Below the pieces are notes generated by a model that worked only from the letters and a program-made list of their open reading frames with translations, was not told the DNA's origin and made no database searches. Below are positions 53,394 to 61,331 of a stretch of DNA of 64,000 nucleotides, piece by piece; positions within the stretch are counted from its first letter, which is position 1, and each line of letters starts with the position of its first letter. Where the stretch lies: positions 496,001 to 560,000 of the forward strand of contig NZ_JAVRHV010000001.1 of NCBI RefSeq assembly GCF_031846385.1. The letters run 5' to 3'. This DNA is from Urechidicola vernalis (lineage in GTDB: Bacteria; Bacteroidota; Bacteroidia; Flavobacteriales; Flavobacteriaceae). The translations under genes and the position numbers were made by a program.

Positions 53394-54701
53394 ATGATTC
53401 AACCCTTTTCTGAGCCAAAAATTTACACTGGTGGTGTCGACATTTCGATGTGGTCTAAACTTTCAAATGAACAAAAAACTACAGCACTTTCTAAAGAGTG
53501 GTATCTCTATTATTCCTACCGTAACCCGACAACGGGTAAATTGAAACGACAGCCGAATATCAAGGCAGGAGTTAATCGGTATAAAACTAAAAGAGAGCGG
53601 TTGTCTTTTTTAAAAGTAATGAAGGAAAGTCTTTTAGAATTGTTAAAGGCAGGTTTCAATCCATACAATCATGATCCAGAATTGGAAAGAAAGTTTTTTG
53701 GGTCATTGGAATCGGTTGAATTGAACTCTACTAATGTTGTAAACTCAAGCAAAAAAACAAATATAAAAGAGGTTGAAATAAACCCTACAACTGAAATAGA
53801 ATCGATTTCAGTTATGAAAGCATTGAAATTAGGTCTGGAAACCAAAAAAAGAACGTTGAGTTCAAGTACTTATGGACGCTATGCAAGTAGAGTGAATCAG
53901 TTTGAAAAATGGTTGGAGAATGAAGGATTAATTGAAGAATCAATTGAGTCAGTTAGTAAGAAAACGATTATAAAATACTTGAATAAAGTATTAGAAACGA
54001 CTAGTGCTCGGAACAGAAATAATGTTCGTGGTGTTTTAAGTTCTTTGTTTAATACATTGGAGGATAATGAAATTATTGAAGAGAACTTTGTTAGAAAAAT
54101 AAATGTGTTACAAGCAAAGGCCTCTCGAAATAAAACATATACTCCACAACAGCAAAAGGAAATCTACGAATATATGGAACAGCATGATTCTATTTTACTT
54201 TTATTCGTTCAATTCGTTTCATATAATTTCTTAAGACCAATTGAAGTATGCCGTTTACGAATTGAGGACATTGATGTTGTAGACAAAAAACTATACGTAA
54301 GGGCCAAAAATAAAATGGTTAAAATCAAGATTATTCCAGAGATATTAATCGAGTGTTTACCCGATTTGGCAGAAATGAATAAAAAACACTTTTTATTTAC
54401 CCCGGATAAAATTGGAGGTGCCTGGGATTCAGAAGAGAATAATAAAAGAGATTATTTTTCAAAACGATTTAAAAAGGTTAAGGATCATTTTGGTTTAGGC
54501 AAGGATTATGGTTTATATAGTTTTAGGCACACTTTTATAACAAAATTATATAGGCAAATTCGAAAAGAGTATTCCCAGTTTGAAGCTAAAAGTAGGCTAA
54601 TGATGATAACGGGCCATACGACAATGATCGCATTGAATCAATACCTGAGAGATATAGATGCCGAACTGCCAGAAGATTATTCTAACCTAATAAAAGATTA
54701 A
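53394..54701 (+). CDS. Tyrosine recombinase (phage-type integrase)
   Basis: A 435-residue integrase beginning at the ATG at 53394 (MIQPFSEPKIYTGG); an in-frame GTG at 53313 and ATG at 53337 lie in or at the end of the terminator hairpin. Residues 1-90 are an arm-binding domain with YYSYRNPTTGKLKRQ. A SAM-like core-binding domain (about 140-235) follows, then the catalytic domain: Arg281 in LRPIEVCRLR, Arg378 in YSFRHTF, His408 in GHTT, and nucleophile Tyr417 in NQYLRD. The position usually filled by His in the HxxR motif is Tyr. It should recombine at the adjacent tRNA gene. Confidence 0.92.
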   Translation: MIQPFSEPKIYTGGVDISMWSKLSNEQKTTALSKEWYLYYSYRNPTTGKLKRQPNIKAGVNRYKTKRERLSFLKVMKESLLELLKAGFNPYNHDPELERKFFGSLESVELNSTNVVNSSKKTNIKEVEINPTTEIESISVMKALKLGLETKKRTLSSSTYGRYASRVNQFEKWLENEGLIEESIESVSKKTIIKYLNKVLETTSARNRNNVRGVLSSLFNTLEDNEIIEENFVRKINVLQAKASRNKTYTPQQQKEIYEYMEQHDSILLLFVQFVSYNFLRPIEVCRLRIEDIDVVDKKLYVRAKNKMVKIKIIPEILIECLPDLAEMNKKHFLFTPDKIGGAWDSEENNKRDYFSKRFKKVKDHFGLGKDYGLYSFRHTFITKLYRQIRKEYSQFEAKSRLMMITGHTTMIALNQYLRDIDAELPEDYSNLIKD

Positions 54702-54716
54702 AACCCAACAATAATT

Positions 54717-55676
54717 ATGTCACAATATTTCGGATTTCTAGAAAAGGAAAAGTTCATCAGTTGGGAAAAGAAAAAACAAGTTGATTTATTAGTTTCTAAA
54801 CAAGCATGTCGTTGGTCTAGCACAACAATTGGCTCTTTAAGTGATAATGAAATATTTGGTGATTTGAATAAAGCAAAACTTGTATTCAAACCAAGTGTAG
54901 AAACCATCAATGAATTTCATGAATTTATAATTTCGAAATACGATAGTCTAATTTCAAACTATTTCATTTCCTTTTTTAAAAAATTTGACGAGGCTACTTA
55001 TGGCCTAAAGACGCTTGAACAAAGAAAACATGGACTTAAACTTTTTAACGAACTATATTCTACGGTCAATCCTTCGGGAATTGATTTTGTTAGAACTGGA
55101 AAAAAGATAGGTTTGGTTCAAACTACAAAGTTTATGAATCGCTTTGAAAAATTAACTCATATTCGATCAGGAATAAAAATTGATTTATGCCCATTACCAA
55201 TTGCAATGGAATACTTTTATGGGAATGATGATTTTTTTAGATCCGAAACATTTAGGAATCTTGGTTTTTTCAAAAAAGCAATTGATTTTGAATCCAAATT
55301 AAAGGTATTGGTGAATTTGAATAACCGTTTTCAATTTGAAGAGGATTTGCATTTTAGTGAATTGAACGAATTTAAAAAAGTATTTTTAAAGTACGCTCAC
55401 ATTTTTAATTCATTTGAAGTGTTTTTATGGACCTATAAAACTATCCAAGATATGGATCAAAATATACCTTCACAAATGGATAGTTTATATGCTGGCCTGG
55501 TTGAAATGGAAATGGTTTATAATAGGAAATCAAATTTTATAAAATATGCTGAAACCGAGCATTCAATAAGATTATCTAAACTCCGTTCTTTTGAAGAACA
55601 TCAAAACCCTGATCATGATGCAAGAGTGCAAAAATTTAAGACTCTACTGACAGAATTATCCTTAGAAAAAGCATAA
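54717..55676 (+). CDS. Unknown protein encoded next to the integrase
   Basis: A 319-residue protein that I do not recognise. It has no signal peptide or membrane segment, is rich in Phe, Lys and Glu, and is predicted mostly helical. It starts 15 bases after the integrase stop and is on the same strand, so it is probably on the same transcript. It might be involved in integration or regulate the element, but nothing in the sequence shows this. Confidence 0.7.
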   Translation: MSQYFGFLEKEKFISWEKKKQVDLLVSKQACRWSSTTIGSLSDNEIFGDLNKAKLVFKPSVETINEFHEFIISKYDSLISNYFISFFKKFDEATYGLKTLEQRKHGLKLFNELYSTVNPSGIDFVRTGKKIGLVQTTKFMNRFEKLTHIRSGIKIDLCPLPIAMEYFYGNDDFFRSETFRNLGFFKKAIDFESKLKVLVNLNNRFQFEEDLHFSELNEFKKVFLKYAHIFNSFEVFLWTYKTIQDMDQNIPSQMDSLYAGLVEMEMVYNRKSNFIKYAETEHSIRLSKLRSFEEHQNPDHDARVQKFKTLLTELSLEKA

Positions 55677-55800
55677 TACATTGATTTAGACAATTTACGC
55701 CGGTTTCGGACATAATAAACCATGATTTGGACATTCAATAGACATTGGCCGTCTAAACACTTCATATAGTTTAGTAGAGAATAAAAACTATTCTTTATTA

Positions 55801-55989
55801 ATGAATGCCGAAGTAGTATATCAAGTAGCAAAATCTCTCCCAATTGAGGAGCAGAGAGAGTTATTGGTAATGCTACAAAAAGAGATTAGCATTTCATCCA
55901 AAACAATTAAAAATCAAAGACAATCGATTCTAACAAAAGAAATAGCGTTTGAGTATTTGATTAAAAATGTGTTTAGAAAAAAAGAGTAG
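55801..55989 (+). CDS. Small helical protein of unknown function
   Basis: A 62-residue basic protein with an N-terminal amphipathic helix (VYQVAKSLPIEEQRELLVML) and a lysine-rich C-terminus. The segment after Leu14 resembles N-terminal halves of small DNA-binding antitoxins, but there is no clear toxin partner and no HTH can be confirmed. It lies 124 bases after the preceding gene. A small cargo or control gene of the element is likely. Confidence 0.5.
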   Translation: MNAEVVYQVAKSLPIEEQRELLVMLQKEISISSKTIKNQRQSILTKEIAFEYLIKNVFRKKE

Positions 55990-56055
55990 CACTATTTTTT
56001 TAACCCAAAAGGTTAAATTAAACCTAATTTAATCTTTTGCAATCCAATTAAAATT

Positions 56056-56532
56056 ATGAAAGGCTATTGTAAACATTGTAATGAAAAATTTAACCCTAGA
56101 AGAAGAAATCATTTGTATTGTAAACCCGGTTGTAAGACCTTGGCAAGTTATAAAAGAAACAAATATAAATATGTTTCAGGGAGGTATCAAAAAGATGATA
56201 TCTTGAATAAAAATGAAGTTGCCCCTAAAAAAGATCAATTAAAACTCAAAAAAGTTGAGAAAAAATTAAAAGGTCTGGAAAAGAAGTTAAAAGATCTCAA
56301 AGAATTAATAGAAAAAGGCCAGAAAACAACATCTGGATTGTTAACATCTACATTGGGTACAATACTTGGGAGATTAGGGGAACAAGCCGGAAAGAAAATA
56401 TTTTGGCCTGGATCTTTGGGGTCTACAAAAAATGACATAATCCTGTTAAAAAATCAAAATGAGCAAATTAAAAAACAAAACGAAAAAGTTTTAGAACTTC
56501 TCGAAAGAATGGATATGATGAACCACTTATAG
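56056..56532 (+). CDS. Zinc-finger coiled-coil protein of unknown function
   Basis: A 158-residue protein. The N-terminus has four cysteines as C-x2-C ... C-x3-C (CKHCNEKF, HLYCKPGCK), a small zinc ribbon with flanking basic residues. Residues about 60-90 form a lysine-rich coiled coil (KKVEKKLKGLEKKLKDLKEL), followed by a Gly-rich middle and a C-terminal amphipathic helix. The basic composition suggests nucleic-acid binding. It is on the integrase strand within the putative element. I recognise no named family. Confidence 0.6.
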   Translation: MKGYCKHCNEKFNPRRRNHLYCKPGCKTLASYKRNKYKYVSGRYQKDDILNKNEVAPKKDQLKLKKVEKKLKGLEKKLKDLKELIEKGQKTTSGLLTSTLGTILGRLGEQAGKKIFWPGSLGSTKNDIILLKNQNEQIKKQNEKVLELLERMDMMNHL

Positions 56533-56679
56533 CACAAATATCTTACCAAGAGCTCATGATTTCATTTTGCTCAATTTAATGGTCTTATTTTATTAATACC
56601 ATATAATTTTCTCATCTCATGCTTCTTTTAGAAAAATTAATTATTGAGAATATTTCTTATAAATTGAAATACTTAAAAT

Positions 56680-56888
56680 TTATTTATTTGCTCTTACAAA
56701 AAAATCAGTATAATTTTTTTTCTAATTTCATGAGGTCTTTTACTTGATATCTCTTCGTCAATATGCAAACGAGTATACCCTTTATGATATGCCAATTCTT
56801 TAATCTCTTCAAAAGCCATTTTACTAATTTTACTGGTGGTAGCAAACTTTAAACAAGACGAAATAAAACCTTTACTGCTCTTAGTCAA
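56680..56888 (-). pseudogene. Frameshifted, truncated paralogue of the gene at 57208-57564
   Basis: Translation of this stretch gives KMAFEEIKELAYHKGYTRLHIDEE, which matches KMAVQKFKELAGAKGFTHLRIDED of the intact neighbour (given in pieces). The similarity continues through HEIRK / HELRK, then is lost at an 8-base homopolymer at 56714-56721; shifting the frame there restores KKNYTDFFVRANK against RNYTVVLVGKAYK and a stop at 56680. No signal peptide or proper start is present (TTG at 56888 follows a stop). A truncated duplicate is the best reading. Confidence 0.7.
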
Positions 56889-57207
56889 TTAGTTAGAGTT
56901 TTTTATCTTGCATATTAGCCTATTATGAAGTTGTTTTTGAGGATAATGTTCCAAGTTAATTTGTTTCTAATTTCTAATTTTCCCAATAGAAAAAGTATTG
57001 TATAAATGTTTATAATGATTGAGGTACAAATAGGGTACTGATTTTGTAGGAGTTTACATTTTCAACCTATTGATTATTTAAGAAAAAACTAATAACAAAA
57101 GAAAATTAGGTGATTTCTTCTATTTCTTAAAATGATAGCCTTCATAGAAACCCAATGAAACACAGGGAATATTGGCGATCCCTATAAAGGCTAATATTAA
57201 CAAGTTA
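56889..57207. other. Intergenic stretch without recognisable gene
   Basis: Only short, AT-rich sequence is seen in all frames. An imperfect inverted repeat (CCTATAAA at 57181, TTTATAGG at 57210) without a T run lies just after the stop of the gene at 57208. No promoter, tRNA or repeat could be supported. Confidence 0.6.
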
Positions 57208-57564
57208 TTATTTATAGGCCTTACCAACCAATACAACAGTATAATTACGCTTTCTTAATTCATGCTGCTTTTTAAAAGATGCATCTTCATCAATACGTAA
57301 GTGGGTAAACCCTTTTGCACCTGCCAGTTCTTTAAACTTTTGTACAGCCATTTTATTAATTTTTTCTTTCCCAGCGAAATTCAATCCGTAAGCGAATTTT
57401 ATGGTCAATTCTTTATTAATTGTAAATTGCTCAACAGTGTCATCAGCTGTGATTAATTTCACCTCTGGATCCTGATTATTATTTTTTTCATCATTAAAAT
57501 TCGCAGCACAAATAGTGCTACTAACTAGTCCTCCTAAAAGGATTGTGAATACTGCTTTTTTCAT
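57208..57564 (-). CDS. Small exported protein, paralogous to the adjacent pseudogene
   Basis: A 118-residue protein with a signal peptide (about 1-21, ending TICAA), an acidic linker (NFNDEKNNNQDPE) and a C-terminal basic alpha/beta part (AGAKGFTHLRIDEDASFKKQHELRKRNY in pieces). I recognise no family; the C-terminal part is shared with the degenerate copy downstream. It precedes the SpoIIE-type gene stop at 57601 on the same strand by 36 bases, so it may be co-transcribed from the signalling operon. Confidence 0.7.
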   Translation of the reverse strand: MKKAVFTILLGGLVSSTICAANFNDEKNNNQDPEVKLITADDTVEQFTINKELTIKFAYGLNFAGKEKINKMAVQKFKELAGAKGFTHLRIDEDASFKKQHELRKRNYTVVLVGKAYK

Positions 57565-57600
57565 TTTATCTATTTTAAATTAATTAATATTCATGTTTAT

Positions 57601-60600
57601 CTATGATGACTTATACTTCAATGCCATCGCTGTAATATCATCTGTTTGTTCAGTATTGCCTTCAAAACTCTGCACATCTTCAATCACTGTATCAACAACA
57701 TTTTTTACGTTTATATTATTGAGATTTGCTAACAAATTTTCTAATCGTTTTTCAGAATACAATTCATTAGAGTCATTAAAAGCTTCAGTAATTCCATCTG
57801 TATAAATGAAAAATATTTCCTCCGGCTGTAATACAATTTTACTTTCCTTGTATTTAACTCCTTCCATTGCGCCTAGAACAAGTCCATGTTTTTCATCAAT
57901 AATTTTAATGCCTCCTCTATTATTTATGACATAAGGAGGATTATGTCCAGCACTCGTATAAACAGCTTCACCAGTATTAACATTAATAATACACAAGAAT
58001 GCAGTTACAAACATATACTCTTCATTATCTCGACTCAATTCATTGTTAACAAGCTCAATTATGTCTGCTGTTGAATATTTTAATGTAGTATTACTAGCAT
58101 TAGAGTATTTTTCTTCCACATTATATCGATGCGCTGAAATTGCTTTAAGTAATGTTTTTGAAATAGCCATAAATAATGCAGCAGGAACCCCTTTTCCAGA
58201 GACATCTCCCACACAACAGCAAACATGATCATTATCTATAAAAAATACGTCGTACAAATCACCACCAACCTCTCTAGCTGGAATAAGATTTGCAAATACT
58301 TCAATATTGTCAGTCACTGGGAAATCATTGGTTAACATACTCATTTGAATCTTAGTACCAATGTTTAATTCGTTTTCCATACGGTTGTTTTCTGACTCTA
58401 ATAATGCAGATTGTAATTCTAATTTCTCAGATTTCGTTTGAGCTTCTCTTAATTCAAATTTCTGCCGCTCTTTATGTTGAACTCTTTTTTTCAATATCCG
58501 CCTACCCATTGCTAGAAAGAGAATGGCCATTAATACGTAAAAGGTATAGGCCAAATTAGATCTATAAAATGGTGGATTGATATAAAAGGTAAAAGTGGCT
58601 ATTGTACTTTGCTGATCATATAAGTTTTTCCCACGTACATGAAATACATAATCACCTTCTTTAAGTTGCTCGTATTCCTTCCAGGTGTTCTTGTTCCAGG
58701 TTGACCACTCTTTATCAAACCCCTCTAAAAAAGTTTGAAACTCACTTTGGCTTTCGTCAATATAACTAGTAATCGAAAAATCGAAACGAATGCTATTATT
58801 GCTAAAATCTAATGTACTTTCTGGTAATTTAAAACCCATTGAACCACCACTAAGATTCAGACTATCCCCAGCTTTAATGTTTCGAATTATTGTGCTCGTT
58901 GCTTTATTGCGATTATGTATTCGACTAGGATCGTATTGAACGAGTCCCTCTTCATTGATAAACCAAACTTCATCTCCATCACCATCCCCAAAATCATAGA
59001 TCATATCGGCTTTAAAATGGGCGAAAGGTGGCTTATCGATAGCATACGTCCCATCTCCCTTAGGGGTAGCTAATGCAGCTCCTTTTCCTGTTGCAATCCA
59101 AACACGGCCTTTTTTGTCCTCTTTAAGCTTGGCCCATTGGTATGCACTATTTTCATTAAAAGCACCATCAAATACAGTATCTCTTAAAAACCGATCCGTC
59201 TCACTATTATAACGATAGATGAAATCGTTCATCACACTAAAATATATTTTTCCGTTAATTTCAGGTGTTTTTATCTCTCCGTTGGGTATACCTTGTTCTG
59301 GTCCATAGTGTGTTACTTTGGCGTCTTCCAATTTAAAATTCTCATCATAAGAAGGCATCTCAACCTTATAAGCTCCTGTCGCATTAGTGCCTACCCATAG
59401 TGTTCCAGGAGGGCTTTCGTTCATATCGTATGCCCATTCTTCAATTCCGGGAATAGACCCCTTATCAATCCATTGATCATTTTTGTATTGAACAACTCGA
59501 ACTCCTGTATTACCCTGAGATAGCCCTAAAAAAAGAATGGAATCGTCTTGTTTTGAAACATGGAAATTAGAGGGTGGACCAATATTAGGAAAATCAACAA
59601 TTTGCTTACTCTCATTTCCGCTTAATTCAAAAATATATCTCCCAGGTACAATTAGTTTATCTTGAAACTCTGCGAAATCCCAATATTGGCCAGAAGGAAT
59701 CCCTTTAACGATTTCAAATTTGCTTGATTCTGGGGTTTTTACCCAAACGTATGGATCACCAGCAGCATAAATCATTCCTCTATAATTATACAGGGCTCTT
59801 ACCCTACCTATAATGCCGCTTCTTTTGTCAAATATTTTAAAAGGTGTATTGAGCTCAATTTTTGAGATGCCGTCAATTTTGGCATTCCATAACACTTCGT
59901 TACTGTCATTAAACAGAAAGCTTGACGTTGAATTTCCCGAAGTCTGATCTATATGCTGTAGAATTTTACCCTGCCTATCAAAAATATAAATACCCTTACC
60001 GTTAAATGACCCTATTGCTATGAAATTATTTGAAAATTCAGTTTTCGCATAATTGAAAAATTGTTTCTCTTTTATAACACTGTCAATTTCACTAACAAAA
60101 GATTTTAATGTATCTCCGTCATACTCCATGATTCCAGCTTGAGTGATAAAACATGTGTTTCCTTTATCGTTTTTAAATGCTCCAAATATTCTAATCTGAG
60201 CATTTGTCAACCCTTTGAACAATTCGACAATTGTATCTTTCTCGACTTTATAAATTGAATTAGTGTCTCTAGCGGTGCCGAAAACTTGGTCTTCAAGTTT
60301 AAATAATAACATTGGAGTCGGATCGAATTCAAATTCTCTCTCTATGGGATCATAAATATATAATCCTTTAAAAGTGCTGGAATAAATTTTGCCTTCGAAA
60401 TATGTAGTCACCCAAACATCGTCAAATCCATGATGTTCCTTGGGAAGCTCATCCATTATAGAATGATATTGTGTAAAGCCATTTTTATCAGACTCCAGAT
60501 ACCCGAAATCTCCAACTCCTCCAACCCAAATTCTTCCGGTTGGATCTTTGTCCATTGAGCGTGCTATGGAACGATTTGACAAAGGAATCATTCTCCATGA

Positions 60601-60843
60601 AACACCATCATACTCCATCACACCCACAATATTTCCGAAGTACATCAAACCTTCATCACTCTGAGTAATGGCCCAGTTCTCAGGCATGGCATTGTAGGAA
60701 CTTGGCGGAAAATGCTGGATAAACGGATAGCCCTGCATGGAGTTTACTTGACCCAAGGAATTCATTGGATACAACAATATCACTAAAATAGTAATGAACA
60801 CAATTCCCTTTAGGTAATTTGTTTTTATCGATTTATTCAACAT
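57601..60843 (-). CDS. Membrane sensor with SpoIIE-type PP2C phosphatase domain
   Basis: A 1080-residue protein. Residues 1-30 are an N-terminal hydrophobic signal or anchor. Residues about 45-650 form a beta-propeller sensor of the two-component regulator type, followed by a Y_Y_Y domain (690-757), one membrane helix (762-779), a coiled-coil (783-830) and a SpoIIE-family PP2C phosphatase (846-1077). Phosphatase metal residues are Asp862 and Asp865 (GGDLYDV), Asp880 (VGDVSGKG), Asp1016 (YTDGITE) and Asp1068-Asp1069 (TDDITA). It would sense a periplasmic signal and dephosphorylate a Ser/Thr-phosphorylated partner. Upstream on the same strand are the kinase/phosphatase fusion genes. Confidence 0.9.
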   Translation of the reverse strand: MLNKSIKTNYLKGIVFITILVILLYPMNSLGQVNSMQGYPFIQHFPPSSYNAMPENWAITQSDEGLMYFGNIVGVMEYDGVSWRMIPLSNRSIARSMDKDPTGRIWVGGVGDFGYLESDKNGFTQYHSIMDELPKEHHGFDDVWVTTYFEGKIYSSTFKGLYIYDPIEREFEFDPTPMLLFKLEDQVFGTARDTNSIYKVEKDTIVELFKGLTNAQIRIFGAFKNDKGNTCFITQAGIMEYDGDTLKSFVSEIDSVIKEKQFFNYAKTEFSNNFIAIGSFNGKGIYIFDRQGKILQHIDQTSGNSTSSFLFNDSNEVLWNAKIDGISKIELNTPFKIFDKRSGIIGRVRALYNYRGMIYAAGDPYVWVKTPESSKFEIVKGIPSGQYWDFAEFQDKLIVPGRYIFELSGNESKQIVDFPNIGPPSNFHVSKQDDSILFLGLSQGNTGVRVVQYKNDQWIDKGSIPGIEEWAYDMNESPPGTLWVGTNATGAYKVEMPSYDENFKLEDAKVTHYGPEQGIPNGEIKTPEINGKIYFSVMNDFIYRYNSETDRFLRDTVFDGAFNENSAYQWAKLKEDKKGRVWIATGKGAALATPKGDGTYAIDKPPFAHFKADMIYDFGDGDGDEVWFINEEGLVQYDPSRIHNRNKATSTIIRNIKAGDSLNLSGGSMGFKLPESTLDFSNNSIRFDFSITSYIDESQSEFQTFLEGFDKEWSTWNKNTWKEYEQLKEGDYVFHVRGKNLYDQQSTIATFTFYINPPFYRSNLAYTFYVLMAILFLAMGRRILKKRVQHKERQKFELREAQTKSEKLELQSALLESENNRMENELNIGTKIQMSMLTNDFPVTDNIEVFANLIPAREVGGDLYDVFFIDNDHVCCCVGDVSGKGVPAALFMAISKTLLKAISAHRYNVEEKYSNASNTTLKYSTADIIELVNNELSRDNEEYMFVTAFLCIINVNTGEAVYTSAGHNPPYVINNRGGIKIIDEKHGLVLGAMEGVKYKESKIVLQPEEIFFIYTDGITEAFNDSNELYSEKRLENLLANLNNINVKNVVDTVIEDVQSFEGNTEQTDDITAMALKYKSS

Positions 60844-60862
60844 AATATTTTATTTTATTACG

Positions 60863-60875
60863 TTTGATCATCAAA
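60863..60875. repeat. 13-base palindrome upstream of the SpoIIE-type gene
   Basis: TTTGATCATCAAA is a perfect palindrome around C, 20 bases before the ATG at 60843 and just after the stop of the 60925 gene. It could be an operator for a dimeric regulator. Confidence 0.35.
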
Positions 60876-60924
60876 AGTGTAGAGCTATACCGTTTACTGC
60901 CATCTATTTTGAGACCTTAAAAAC

Positions 60925-61320
60925 TTATTTTATGTTAACTTTTATTCTTGCACTCGGCAATGTCACAAAATAACCTTTTAAATAAGCTGGGAGTGAAGTG
61001 ATTTTATATATTAAACCACCTTGATCAATGACGTCCTTTAATTGAATTTCAACACAAATTCTTTCATCCCTTTCATAATCTGGTTCTGGTTTGCTTAAAA
61101 ATGAAATTCCTTTCCCCATTTCTTGAGAAACAAAAAAATGTCCTTTATCATCATAATGATCAATTACGATATCACTGCATTCTGTTTTTGCCTTAAGGTA
61201 ACTTTCATCACCTGAATCATCAATATATTTAACGGATGTATATCGATATAGCTTAGATTCAAGGTTTAATCGAAATTCCTCTAATATTTCTGCTAATATT
61301 TCTTTTTTTGTTTTATTCAT
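60925..61320 (-). CDS. Small protein of unknown function in the signalling operon
   Basis: A 131-residue soluble protein; I recognise no family. It is acidic in the first half, with a conserved-looking YDDKGHFFVSQEMGKGISFL stretch (residues about 56-75) and PAYLKGYFVTLPSARIKV at the end. It starts 11 bases after the stop of the three-domain gene and is followed by an 81-base gap. It could be a small partner or substrate of the kinase/phosphatase enzyme. Confidence 0.65.
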   Translation of the reverse strand: MNKTKKEILAEILEEFRLNLESKLYRYTSVKYIDDSGDESYLKAKTECSDIVIDHYDDKGHFFVSQEMGKGISFLSKPEPDYERDERICVEIQLKDVIDQGGLIYKITSLPAYLKGYFVTLPSARIKVNIK

Positions 61321-61331
61321 GATTTATATAA

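Larger units (their letters stand above)
53282..56600. mobile_element. Putative tRNA-Met-targeted integrative element, left end
   Basis: The interval between the tRNA 3' end and the minus-strand block starting near 56680 holds a tyrosine integrase and three short cargo genes, none with an identifiable housekeeping function. The integrase reads away from the tRNA, the usual order at att sites. No direct repeat of the tRNA 3' end was found within the window, so the right boundary is a guess and the island may extend past 64000. Confidence 0.5.

Noticed and set aside
55772..55796. AGAATA ... TATTCT hairpin as a terminator
   Set aside because: Six base pairs without a T tract next to it in the right place; too weak to call.
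60863..60875. FNR/CRP binding site
   Set aside because: The palindrome has a 1-base spacer; the FNR spacer is four bases.
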